A program made the translations under genes and the position numbers. A DNA stretch of 64,000 nt, taken from NCBI GenBank assembly GCA_029379385.1, contig CM055608.1, forward strand, positions 29,882,350 to 29,946,349. Reading direction: 5' to 3'. This document shows, piece after piece, positions 23,301-35,750 of this stretch. Origin of the DNA: Quillaja saponaria (Eukaryota > Streptophyta > Magnoliopsida > Fabales > Quillajaceae). The notes beneath the pieces are model-generated. The model made no database searches. It was given only the letters and a program-made list of their open reading frames with translations, and had not been told where the DNA came from. Position 1 is the first letter of the stretch. Each line of letters begins with the position of its first letter.

Positions 23301-26300
23301 TTGACCCAATTATTTTGTTGATTAGAGCATTATAAATACATGTCTGATTAATGTAATTTAAGTGTGGGAATTTAGAGTCCTTAATACTTAGAGAAACATT
23401 CCTAAGAGTCATGCAAAAGTTTTTCATGACATATCTGAGCAACGTGACTGTCATATCATTTAGAATTGTAATCCCTTGGTGCCAATACAATCAGCATAGA
23501 TGGATACCATAAGAGATCTTCTTACTTTTTGAAAACTAAAACATAACATCCCATTGAAAGAGAAAGTTGAAAATATTGAAAAGGAACGATGAAGTGAGAT
23601 GGATTTAGTAGCTCAGCCGATTGATAAGGTGAATGTGGCTTCATATGAGAAACTTAATGTTTTACTTATCCTGGGTTGATATGATTGATTGCAGGTTGTT
23701 GTGAAGGATTTTGTTTCCAGGGCTGTCATCTCACAATTTAAGGCTCATACAAGTCCAATATCTGCACTATGTTTTGATCCTAGTGGGACACTTCTAGTTA
23801 CTGCCTCAGTTTATGGAAATAACATAAATATCTTCCGGATAATGCCATCTTGCACACATAAGAGGTCAGGTGTTCAAGGCTATGACTGGAGCTCCTCTCA
23901 TGTGCATCTCTATAAACTTCATCGTGGAATAACATCAGCTGTTAGTATCTAAGTTATTGTATGCTTATTCTTTTATGCAGATTGAATTTTGGTTTGATGA
24001 TGCCTTTTATTTTCTTTTTTATATATTGACAGATGATCCAGGACATTTGTTTTAGTCATTTTAGTCAGTGGATTGCAATTGTTTCATCCAAGGGGACATG
24101 CCATCTTTTTGTTTTGTCCCCCTTCGGTGGTGACACTGGTTTCCGAGTTATTAATTCTCTGGGGGAGGAACCCTCCCTTTTTCCAGTTTTATCGCTACCT
24201 TGGTGGTCAGCTTCATCTTCCATCTCTGATCAGCAATCTTTGCCACCCCCTGCGCCTGTTGTCCTTTCCGTTGTTAGCCGGATAAAGTATAGTAGTTTTG
24301 GATGGCTTAATACAGTTCATGGTTCTACTACTGCAACAGGAAAAGTTTTTGTGCCATCTGGTGCTCTTGCTGCTGTTTTTCATAATTCCTTGTGTCAATC
24401 TCAGCAGCATGGTAACACAAAGGCAAAATCCTTGGAGCATTTGTTAGTATATACTCCGTCTGGTCATGTGGTTCAACATGAACTTCTGCCATCTGTTGGG
24501 CTGGGACCAAGTGACGGTGGTTCAAGAACCGAATCAGCTTCATCCATGCATCTGCATGAGGATGAGTTTAGAGTGAAAGTTGAACCTATTCAGTGGTGGG
24601 ATGTATGCAGAAGGTCAGAATGGCCAGAGAGAGAGGACTCTAATTGTAGCACCTTTGATAGACAGGACGGTAGTGACATACTTCAAGATAAAGCAGGTAG
24701 TGGAGATTACCGTGGAGTGGATTTTCTTGACAAAAAAGATTGTGTAGGGGAGAAGTTGATGGTAAAAACTTCTTCTGTGAAGTCCCATGAGAGATCACAT
24801 TGGTACCTGTCTAATGCTGAGGTGCAGATAAACTATGGAAGGCTGCCAATATGGCAAAAATCTAAGGTATACTTGTTCTAAACTTTGATGCTCATATATG
24901 TCTTGTCTTGTATTAACTGTTTTCCTCATTTCTTCAGATTTTCTTCTATATGATGGATTCTACGGGAGTTAATAATTATGCTAGTGGAGAGAATGACATT
25001 GAGAAGTTCACAGTTAACGAAGTTGAAATAAGGCAGAAGGAGCTGTTGCCTGTTTTTGACCATTTCCACTGCATCAAATCAAGCTGGAACGAGAGGTAGT
25101 GATGATTCTTTCTTTAGTTCCTTGCAGAGTTTTTGCAATATGTATACCGTACTATTGGTTTTCAGTTTTAATCCTGGTAAGCGCATGTCAGATGTTAAAT
25201 ATTATGGAAAAACAAGTTAACTTTACTTGAGAACAAAAGCAACCATTTATTGAGTTCATTCTTTCAGAAACATTCTAGTTCTGTTTTTCAAAAACATTGG
25301 AAGTTAAAAGACAACAATGGATAACAGGGTTTGAGTTTTTGAAACATTTCTCCTTAACATTTATCAGTGGACAATGTTAAACTCAGAGTCATGGGAAAAC
25401 TATCTCCTGTTTTTAGTTCTTTAGAGGAAATAAAAAATATTTGAAACCCCTTGTGTTCTCAAAATTTTTTGTCTTCTTGCTCTAGGATTTATGAGATGAA
25501 GGCAAATCTAGAAGTCCCTTGCCCTTGATGATAAGATTCCATTGCTAGCAATATGCATACAGCATTGTAATCAGCTATCATGGTCCCATAGAGACTTTTG
25601 TGTGTTTTTGTGCATTGTGTTTTGATCTGCTATGTTTGTTGCAGAGTTCTTGGAGGAGAAAGATATGTGAATCCTACATCTTCAGTGCGTCATCAGGTTG
25701 AGGGCAAGATTTCTTCTGAAGAGACTGTTATTTGCCACTCAAAACCAGCATCACTTAGCTCCACAGAAAGCTCCGAAGGGGGTAAGAAACTAGTCTACAT
25801 AATAGATGATTTAGCCAACATAACTATTGCTTCCATGTATAGTTTATGATTGTAAGGGAAAATGAGAGGAATATATTGTAAAGAAGTGTTTATGTGAGTG
25901 CAAGAATATGGGTGCTTTAATTACAAATATTGCATGTATGTGTTGCCTTCTTCAAGAAGATGTCCAAAATATACAAAATGTATCAAGTGAACTCAGGCAA
26001 TTGCTTTAGTGCTACTGCAAACATTTGTAGTGAAGAATTTATCGTGCAAAATTCCCATGATTTCCTATTTATTTATTTGATTTTTTTACTGTGCATTAGG
26101 GTCATCAAGAAGAATTGAGAATTTTCTTGACTTGGATCAAGTCGCATCCAGTTGCCAGATTCTGAATGAGATTTATCAGGATAGAAGAGGGGCAGTCAGT
26201 ACTGAGCCTTCCCTACAGAACCACATCTTCTTGAACAATTTATCATCTACACCTGGACTCTTGAAGCAAGTTGATCCTCAAGTTGACGATTGTATCACCG

Positions 26301-26777
26301 GAAGTTTACAAGTCCAAGAGCGTAAAACAACTCCTGTAGAAAGAGGTGTTACAGAAGAACATCCATCTTCATATATTGGCGGGATCAGTGAGATCTCAGG
26401 TTTAGGTGTGGAGAAATACACTTCAAATATGAGTAATCTTTCAAAAGCGTCTTCAATAATGCCCACTATAGCAGATGATAGGCCCTTCCTCCAGGAAGGG
26501 CATGGTAATACATTAGAGCGCCACGGTGGCCATGCATTAACAGAAGTTGAAACTGATGATGTTGACAGCAGTAGTAGCCACCATGGAAGGGAACAACCAG
26601 TTGAGGATGGAGAAAATGATGAAATGCTTGGTGGCATGTTTCTCTTCTCAGAGGAAGGTAAAAAACTGAAGTTCCAGCTGTTGTAGTCTCTTAACTTTTT
26701 ATTTCCGTCACTTTTTCATATGCTGTGATACAATATTCTATTCTGAACTCGTGATTCCTTCATTTTCTTTAGGTTGA
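20353..26777 (+). CDS. ATG18G: Autophagy-related protein 18g (WD40 / BCAS3 domain)
   Basis: Phosphoinositide-binding beta-propeller of the PROPPIN family, long ATG18f-h type, acting on the autophagosomal membrane. Exons: 20353-20526, 21937-22395, 22781-23218, 23695-23940, 24033-24866, 24938-25095, 25645-25781, 26100-26657, 26773-26777, giving 1,002 residues. The start MKKGKGKNNGLLPNSFRIIS is family-typical. The propeller covers roughly residues 60-560, with SQFKAHTSPISALCFDPSG as the best WD blade. The lipid-binding FRRG motif is the degenerate LHRG (432-435) usual in this subgroup. A BCAS3-like part follows (VKVEPIQWWDVCRRSEWPE, LLPVFDHFH). The acidic tail ends LGGMFLFSEEG, and its last Gly codon is split by the final intron, so the last exon adds only GTTGA. 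Intron 1 is 1.4 kb and carries a LINE fragment. Confidence 0.93.
21332..21682 (-). mobile_element. 5'-truncated LINE insertion in ATG18g intron 1
   Basis: The sequence between two copies of TGGTTACAA (21332-21340 and 21674-21682) is inserted in antisense. On the minus strand it reads the end of a plant LINE polyprotein: FSADIWEVWLERNASIF, then IRLF and LQGPFGHSFN, matching the WxxWxERN..F and following blocks of the C-terminal region, with stops. It closes with a tail of AAAAAATAAAAAATAAAAAAT next to the low-coordinate duplication. A nine-base target duplication, an A-rich tail and loss of the 5' part are the marks of target-primed reverse transcription. The insertion is 333 bp and lies wholly inside the intron. 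Confidence 0.82.
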
Positions 26778-28594
26778 TCTGTACATTTACCAAAACTGTT
26801 TATTTCCAAATGTTTGAGGTCCTCACATATGCTGTAGAAGTTCCAACTATTGTTGTCTAGAGCAGCAGTGGTGGCTCAACTATGAGCATGTGAAAGCAAC
26901 ATTGACATTGTGAATAAGAGATGGTGTATAGGTAAGAATCCGTCTGAGATGTTGCTGGAGTATGTGTTCCTCTCTCTTTCTCTCTATCTTCTATATGTAC
27001 ATTCTCTGGATGAAAATTTATAAATTCATGGTATATGCTAACTTTTGGGCTATCATGTTAGTTTGCAAAAACTCTTGGTAGAGGCAGATCTGGCTCTGCA
27101 TTCCCAGTCTTGAACTTTTCATCAAGCTTCTCTGTACATATGAAATGGGCCAAAGTTCCCTTCAAGCTGTATTACATTTTTTTTTCCCTTGAAATTTGAT
27201 GTGTGGGAAAAGAAAATGTAGAAAAAGATCAGTTGGCATTGTGTAATTCGTTGATGCTGATATTGTTCTATGTTTGATAATTTGGGAAATTGTTTGTGTT
27301 GGCTGGTGATTGGTTTGAAGTTCTCTGTCAGTGAGAGAAGTGTAAAAATCTTCATCTCTGATAACTCTACTGTGGTTTACCTAACCCATAAGAGAAACCT
27401 AGGTTAGTGCATCTCCTTTTCAATAAAGGATCTTATGACAGTACAAAGTTTTTAAAAAACCTAGGTTGCGTCAGCCAAGTTGATTAAGATATTGTATGAA
27501 GTATGAACCATTCCTAGCCTCCTATTTTTGAAGGAAGAAGCATGATTGTCTACTGACTGCCAAGATTTAGACAAGGACTAATAAACTAATCAGTCATCCA
27601 CCTTTGCAAATCAGTTCAGTGCCTATATAGCATCAACAAAATTATGTTCACATGATTTCTTCTGATGTTTTAGGGTTAGGTAAACAGGCATCAACTTTGC
27701 AAATCAGTCTTTTTTTTTTATTCTTTTTTTTAAAGTTGTTACTTGTCTACCAATTAAGTTTTATTTTCCAAAGTTGTTACCTGTCGACAAAATAAGTTTT
27801 GTGGAATGCAGTGATCTGTCCACGAGACTAGTAATAATAGGCTAATCAAGACAACGACTATTCGGATTCTTTCTCTATCTCTTCAAAGTTTTTCTAATCT
27901 AGAAAAAAATTAAACTCTCTTCTCTTACTAAAACAATACCACTCTTATCTTCCTAACGAATTGAAGAAATTTTGTTCTTTATTTGGGAGTTTAGGAGTTT
28001 TAAAAAAAAAATTAAAAATTATATCTATTGTTTGAGAGTTTGGAAGAAACGTGAGATATTATGTTTACATAAAATTTAATGATTATGTTTTTAAAATATT
28101 TGTTTTAGTACTGATAGGAATGGAATATAAATGAAAATGGTATTTTAATTATTGTAGACAAAAATTATAATTTATCCTATCATTTTCTTTCAATTGGGAA
28201 GAATTAAAAAATAGAAAGAATTTGGATAAACATTCTCTATCCTCGACGAGTTCTTAAATTGCAGTAAAATAGGAAAATGCGTTTTCTGTTCCATTCTTTT
28301 TCTATGGCGCATTTAATCGAAATTAACGTCGGTATTTCAAATCCGGTAACTCATTTACTAAATTTCCCTCGTTTCGCAAATGAAACCGTACCTGACGTTT
28401 TCTCTGAAAGTCTCAAGAGGGAGAGAGAGCCTTGTTTTCTTCCTTAATTGGTAGAATAAGCTACTAGCTAGTCCATATTAAGTCAAACACTTAGGCAGTA
28501 CCTATTCGCTGAGAAGAGCCTTGGGGATCTGCGATCTCCCCCCACATCGTCTTCGGTCAATCACAGGTAGAAGGAACAGACACACACAGCAACC
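26778..28594. other. ATG18g 3' flank and AHP upstream region
   Basis: About 1.8 kb. The first several hundred bases are presumably ATG18g 3' UTR and the last 150-200 the AHP leader, which has a short GA run near 28420. No further gene was seen. Confidence 0.5.
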
Positions 28595-31125
28595 ATGGAT
28601 TTGATTCAGCTGCAGAGGACACTCATAGAACATCAAGCTAATCTTTTTCGTGAGGTGGGTTTGATTTTCTCTGTTTTGTTTTTCTCATTACAAGTTTTGC
28701 GGCTCTTTTTCTTGTTCCTCTACTTATTATTGTTCTTGTATATTTCTTTCCAGTTTTAAGAAGCTAATTGATTTCATACACAATTTGATTTTTCTTTATT
28801 CCACTGGATTTTGCTTCCGAAACATCCCAAACTAAATTTTTGCTGCTCATTTTTTACTTTCTTTGGAGAAGTTTTTATTTAATTAATGGGTTTCTGTTGA
28901 GAAGGGGTATTTGGACGATCAGTTTACTCAGCTTCAGAAACTTCAAGATGAGAGCAGTCCAGATTTTGTGTTAGAGGTTGTGACCATGTACTTTGATGAT
29001 TCTGAAAATCTACTGGGTAATATGGCCCGAGCTCTGTATGTATTTTGTCTTCACTTTTGCCTTCATTTTATTGGACTTCTTAATTACGTTTGGTTAATGT
29101 CTATAAATTATTTGTTACAATATCTTAGGAGAAAGTTTTAATTGCGTTCTCTGTACTTCTGTTCCCTTGTATAGAGAACAGCCAATTGTGGATTTTAAAC
29201 AGGTAGATTCGTACGTCCATCAGTACAGGGGAAGTAGTGCCAGGTATTTCCAGGAAAGCCTAAATAGCCTTCATTTGCACAAGAAACACTATATCATAAA
29301 TGCAGCATATCTGGAAAAAATTTCAATGTAGTTATCAAGTTATTCGTTTGTTTTCAAGTGTTTGATTATTATTATATCTGGTCAAACAGTGTTGGTGCTG
29401 CTAGAGTTAAAAATGTCTGCGCCAACTTCAGAAACTTTTGCGAGTCCCAGAACCATGAAGGGTGAGTTATAATTTGAACTCATTACAGATACTGAGCCCT
29501 CCACCCTCTCCAAGTTACGATAAAACTTCTTTTGTGCAAATAAAGGGTATTTAGGCTTTCCTGACATTTGAGTTTGTTGCCAATCAGCCATCTGTTTGGA
29601 CCTAAGAATGCGCTGTCGTTACATCAAATTAATGGACACAAACTTTTGGATACTTGCTTCTTTTGTTTTCTATTAGGTAGCAAACGTTTGGATATAATTG
29701 ATGATTTGTTTAATTTGTTGATGAAGTCCTTTTAATATCCATGTCTTTTTGTTTTTAAATTGGCATCAAGGCATCCTTTTACAAAATCACCAAGTTGTAC
29801 AAATGGATTATACTGACATTGGAAATGCTCAAAATAACAGACCATGTTGCCTGTGCCACTCTTTTCTACTGAAAATATCTAATTTACATTTTATTTATAC
29901 CGTGCTCGACCCTTTAAATCTCTCTTGTTACTACATTATATCGTCTGAAATCAACATCAGCTAGACCAACTGTGGCTGAAAGCCAACTTTTCACACTGAA
30001 ATGTCCATAATCTGAACCCAGTCAATATAATTAACCTGGATTTTACAACACTTAAATGCGACTGAGGTTTTGACAAAAGCCAGTGGTACTGTTTCTAATG
30101 GCTGCGGTACTCCTTGGTTGTGCATAAAGCAGTTTTAAGTTTATTTCATCAGATACGCGATTTAAAGGGAGACTAAGTTGTGGTATGACATTACTTGGTA
30201 GACATTGTTCAATTTTCAGGCATTTGGTTCTGTAAGTTAGATTAAAAAAGATAAAGTTGGTGATTTCAATAATTGTTGGGCCAAAAAGGCTACAGAAAAT
30301 GAAGAAAAAGAAGAAGTATTGTCATGACATAATTTTGTCCTGTGGTAGATGGAAGTCTGAAAAGAGCTTGGGTTTAATTTTGGCTGGCAGATTAGGTTTT
30401 CCATTCTTCATTCAACTTGAGATATAATTGAATTGAGTTTTCCCTTGAACAATTGAGTATCTATTTAATCATTTCTTAAGATTTTAGAAAATTTATCGTC
30501 GACAAATTAGTCTATTAAGTAATACTTTGTTATATATGATTTTCTTTGAATTGATTGTAAAATGAGGGCTAGTTCCTTGAAATTCTTATATATGGTTTGG
30601 TCAGCTAATGGATCACTTATTGACCACTATTCCTAAACTCTCTGCTTGTTGTTAGACTTCTATTCTCACCTGTTATTTATCGGAAGATGTTAAATGTTTG
30701 CTTTAATTAAAGCATGGCATTGTGGCTATAACCATAATGGTTGCAATAAATTCTGAATACTTAAAGGATGTTTGGTGCAGGTGTTTGAAATCTCTGCAAA
30801 ATTTGCGAAATGAATTCTCTCTGTTGAGGACTAATCTTCAATATTTGTTTGGGGTAGGTGTAAAATTTAGTTTACAGAAGCTTCATTTATTGTTCCTATG
30901 TAAGTAAATCTGCAATGCCATTTTAGTCATGCGTCCTACAGGAGAAAACCTCTATATGGTTCTAGGCCTATGGATCAGCTGTCCTGTTTTCATTGTCTAT
31001 TGAATAGCTTTTGGTTTAATTTGTTAATTCTGCTCATATAACTGACCTATATATTCTCGTATTGACTACTGCAGCTGCAGCGAGAGGTCCAGGCAGCAGG
31101 TGGTTCAATCCCTACAATGGATTAG
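28595..31125 (+). CDS. Histidine-containing phosphotransfer protein (AHP family)
   Basis: Phosphorelay carrier that moves phosphate from cytokinin receptor histidine kinases to nuclear response regulators. Exons: 28595-28654, 28905-29035, 29175-29243, 29390-29461, 30781-30853, 31075-31125, giving 151 residues, the usual length. The start [10 protein letters not shown] and the core [14 protein letters not shown] fit AHP1-type proteins. The HPt signature [17 protein letters not shown] contains the phosphorylatable His79 (AHP1 numbering agrees), so it is a genuine carrier and not an AHP6-type pseudo-HPt. The C-terminus [10 protein letters not shown] is family-typical. The last acceptor is GCAGCTGCAG, so splicing at either CAG stays in frame and would add or drop Leu-Gln. 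Intron 4 is long (1.3 kb) with nothing recognised inside. The nearest Arabidopsis member cannot be fixed by eye. Confidence 0.92.
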
Positions 31126-33932
31126 ATGATAGGGAAGATTCATATGGTACGGATGATTTTGTAGCCTGTAGGCGTTTTGAAGTTTTGAAATCCAGCAATT
31201 TAGAGTAACTAAAGGGCTCCTCTAAATGAGATGATAGTACTGATGTGAATTAGCACACAGACTCTTCTGAATTTTTTCAACTTTTCTATTTTAGTGTTTA
31301 TAAATTGCTGGATTTCAGATATCCATTAAAGACCAACTATAATTGCTAGAACCTCTTGTCCTTCTAATCTCTCTCTCAACAGTATTCCATATATGTGTCA
31401 TCATTTTAGACAAGTGCCCCAACTCTTCTATTTTGTTTTTCATTTTGCATCTGATTAGGTTAGTTAGTTTGATTAGAAGTTAGAATAAACTTATACACGT
31501 TGATTACCTCATAACAAATATTAATCACTGTTATAGCCAATTTTTTAATAGTTACGAAGTTCTGTTGCAATCAAGTAATCTCTGGTCAGGATAGAAGTGC
31601 ATTCATTCATGATCCCTTACTCTCCAAACTTTTTTCTTTCAAGGACCACATATACAGCTCGAACAGAAATGGGAAACTTTTGATGGTTGATGAAATTTTT
31701 TTGATATAACTATGGACAGTGTGTAGGGAGTGGTTGGTAGTGTCGGGGGCTGTGTCTGAGCTGAGCTTGCTTGCAGCTTTGATATGAAAATGGGTTTTTA
31801 TTAGATTGAGCAATTGCTTGAAACTACGAAGTCATGGCTACTATTATAGTTTTTTACTCATTTCTAGTTCAGTTAATGACACTGGGGTTTATAGAAATTT
31901 TGATTATTGCAATATATGTAAGTGATCTTAGTACCTCACTTATATATCGACTAAATTCTTTCTAGACTTATCTTGAAAAGAATCACTTCCTCCTGCCCCA
32001 ACCTTCCTTTTTGTATCTTCTTCCACCTTAAACAGTATCCTACTCAAACTATGGATCAAACATTCTACCTATTTGGTTTTGAGTTCCCTTGAGCAGCCAC
32101 ACCATAGAGGATGCCAATGAAAGCCCTTGTAACTTGTTAGTTATAATATCTCCAATCTTTTGTCTTTTTTTCAACTTTTTTACGGTTTGGGAAAATGGTT
32201 CAAGTGTAACCTCCAAACTTTGTCACTAGTTATAAGAATATGACAAATAATGTCACACTAACATACTTCCATTTAAAGTGTCTAGGATATAAATGTTCCT
32301 TAGACCTAGAGTTATTAGGAAGTAGGAACATTAAAATGTACCATCTCCGAACATTTAAGACTGTGTCCTAAGTAGCATCCCTGGGCAGCCAAAGACATTG
32401 AATTGGCATTTAATACCTTAGCCTCTTATTAACTCTTCCTATTAAATACCCAAATCATACCTTATCAATAGGTTTATTATCTCATGGTAACACAGTACAT
32501 CTTCCAACTCTTAAGCGCGGATAAAATTGATTACAAGTGGAATGTGTAAACTAAATGAAAAGGCCAACCAATTGTTTGTCTAACTGACAAAATCATCGAG
32601 TTTCAAGTTCAAAAAAATTTCTATCCACTACCAGATTGATCCCTAGTGTGACCAGTCTTATTTCCCAACTCCACCCCACCAAAGTTTTTATTCCCTTCAT
32701 TTAATCTGACGAAAGATAGGTCAAAAGAATAATAATTACCACTAAGAATTTATTCAAACGGTTAGTATCTATATTTCTATTCTTTAATGTTGAGTTTGCA
32801 AATTACTTTCATGGAGCCAAATAAAAAAAAAATGCATATATATATTCATCCCTGCGTATCATGGACTACTCTATTTATTTTGCCCTAATTTTGATATATA
32901 TATATATTATTTTAATTTTTTAGGATAAAATTCTTGGTATTGGAAAAGCATACTCATTTGTAAATTGTAATGTAGTGTAGCTGGGTGAAAATGACAGCAC
33001 AACTTGTGTTACATAAATATGTATGTTGGTTGTAGAAGAAAGTGATAGATGAGATATATGTCATAATCCCTGGGATATAACACTGATATTATTCTACGGA
33101 CGTATATAAACATTCAGTTCATGCAATTAAGTCATTCTTAACAATGACAGAGTCCCTATTTATAAGCACAAGTACATAATTATTAAATATAAGATAACAA
33201 TTATATTTAAATATTCATAATAAGATAATATAAATTATTTCAACTCTTTCATTTATCAATCTCTCTTAACAATAAGGATTCGTGGATGAGAGGCGGAGGC
33301 ATAGAGTTAAAAAGATAAAATCACTCAACAAGATGTGGTTTTTATAAGCTTGTACTAGTTGAGAGTTTTTTGTAATGTTAGGAATTTTAACTTGTAAGAA
33401 AATACTTGTGAAAAAGAGCAATTACCCTCAATAAAATTATGTAAGAAACACGTGAAAAATCAAAAAGAAAATATATTTACAAATTAAAAGTATTTTTGAG
33501 AGAGAAGATATTGTATGTTCTCTCTATTCGGGAAAGAACTCAGAATCCCATCAAGCTCAATCTTCATAATGGAAGGCCATGTACCAGAAAAAAAGTGGGT
33601 ATTTTGGTTGTTGAGTTAAGTGAAATTGGCACATATCTCGCAAAATGCAGTTATAAGATTGTAGGGCCATGATTGTTTAAACTGGTGATTTTTTTATTTT
33701 TTTTTGGTACATCGGAAATTAAATACTGATGATATTTAGTAAGGTGCTTGTTTGCTTGACCCAAAGTAGATAGTCTCATTGATTAAATAATTGTATACTA
33801 TTTACCTTCTTTTTCTTTAAAATTGATGTGTAATGTAATTTTGCATCTCTCTCAAACTCACATAATCAAAAAAGACATATTTTTAAAAACTGAGAAGTTA
33901 TGATAAATCTATTTATCAAGTAAATATATGAG

Positions 33933-33970
<38 letters not shown>

Positions 33971-35651
33971 CTTATTGACGTATTACATATAGATAGTTTA
34001 AATAGTATAACACCACAATTTAGAACAATTGGTAATTTCTTCTTAATCAAAACTTAGGTGAATGTCATGCCCTTAACAAGTATTTTGTGAAAAGATCAAA
34101 TCTTATAAAAGAAAGCATTGGCATTTTTTTTCCCCTTATAAATGGTTTGCTGCATAGTAATATGAAGGAAGAAAAATCATGAGGCTTCTCTAATACTTCT
34201 TGTTATTGCTCATGACCCTTGTTGGACATATCCAAAATGTTTTGAAGTAAAACAAACTTTTGCTAAGTACTACGTACAGCCAGCACATGATGAAAGTGTG
34301 GATTTAATTGTTATGTTGACCTCCTTTTCTTTGTGTCCAAGAAAGACACATCCCCCACATGAATTTGTTGTGAAAAGTTTGACTGGAGTTGGTGATCCAT
34401 TATTAGCCACTAATTAATTGAACTCCAAAACTCAACACTAAGATTTGATGCTTCAAAATTTTTTTTAATGAGTTTTATCGTTTGACTCAATATCTTTATC
34501 AAACAAATAACTTATTAACAAACCAATTCTTAAAATTTTAGAATTAATAAATTAAAATTATTTATTCACTGTAACAATTAATAAAAATACTTAAAACGAC
34601 AATAATATTTGTGAGCTAAATTGATATTGGATATCTTACATTTTATGTTAAAACTCAAAATTTGAAAATTCATGATTGGAAATTGTTAACAGTCATTAAT
34701 AAACTTTCATATTGCAAAAATTAAATAGCAAAAAGTATATAAATAATTATGTATTAATATCATTATTAAACAAAATTACCATCAATTCCAAACTACATTG
34801 TGATATTCTTGGAGATTTTACCACACAAAGATTTGGCAAAAATATATATATTTTTAAGAGAAAAAAGAAAAAGGTGATAGACAGAAATTGCACAAGAATC
34901 CTCCACAGGACAAGGACTAGTGTTTTTGGTACCATACCCTAACAGCTGTCACCAGCAAAAAAGAAACTTCTTCACTAAAGTACTTACTACGTGTCTTTAT
35001 ATTAATGGTGAAGATGTTAATAGCAAGGAATGGAAGGTCACGTTAACAAAACCCTCTTGCTCTACAAGGGGGACCAAGGACCAAATGGCCCAGTCACGTG
35101 ATCTCCGTCCGAACCACCGCCCCCGAACCACATGATCTGTCATCCTGACTTGAGGTTCGTGCTCCATGTAGGCTCGGACAACCGTTTGACCCCGAACTAC
35201 TTCCCAATAAGAAACAACAAAAGATACCAGTAATAAAATCACAGGGCCATTAAAAAAATGTTATTGCTCTGAGCTTCGTAGTAGCAGAAGAGAGAGAAAG
35301 AAGTAGTTGTAGTAGCCTAGACTACTGGTACTGTGTTTTGGACTTGTGGTGGTAGTCATTGCGTCTTCTTTGAGAAGCCAAGAATAATGAAAAAGCAAAC
35401 CCATTGAGAACACTACCTGCAGAAGTAATATTTGCCGAAGGAGAGGAAGGAGAAGATCCAAAAATTGCTTCTTTTCCAAGCCATCGAAATTTTTCTAACA
35501 CGCTTTCTTCTCTTTCTATGATCTTTGCTGGAACTTTTTGATGCTGATAGTTCCGCCATTAAAGCTTTCACGCCATTTCCCACGAGAAATTGTTAGGTTC
35601 CTCTCACGGAAAAGCATTTCCCACCCTCCATAAAGTTCAATCACTTCCTCC
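31126..35651. other. Intergenic region between AHP and the LRR gene
   Basis: About 4.5 kb, mostly AT-rich. It holds a perfect 17-bp inverted repeat (31186-31202 with 31311-31327) near the AHP stop, a (TA)n run at about 33936-33966, and a patch at about 35085-35210 that is much richer in GC (CGAACCACCGCCCCCGAACC) just upstream of the LRR promoter. No gene, tRNA or snRNA was found. Confidence 0.5.
33936..33966. repeat. (TA)n microsatellite
   Basis: About 15 uninterrupted TA units. Shorter TA runs occur near 48216-48240, 63150-63167 and 63730-63751. Confidence 0.9.
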
Positions 35652-35658
35652 TATAAAA
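35652..35658 (+). promoter_or_regulatory. TATA box of the LRR gene
   Basis: TATAAAA in CCTATAAAAACCC, 99 bp before the ATG at 35751. With the usual 30-bp spacing the leader would be about 65 nt and contain no other ATG. Confidence 0.65.
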
Positions 35659-35750
35659 ACCCATCAGTACCCAATTCTTCTTTCACTAAACCCACTTGCT
35701 CTGTTCCTTCTATTGATTTATTTATCTGGGATTTTAAGCTTTTTCCTCCA

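Noticed and set aside
33270..33600. Possible solo LTR (TGTTAGGAATTTTAACTTG at about 33378 and a T-rich, TATA-like interior)
   Set aside because: No matching end, no flanking duplication and no primer-binding site were recognisable.
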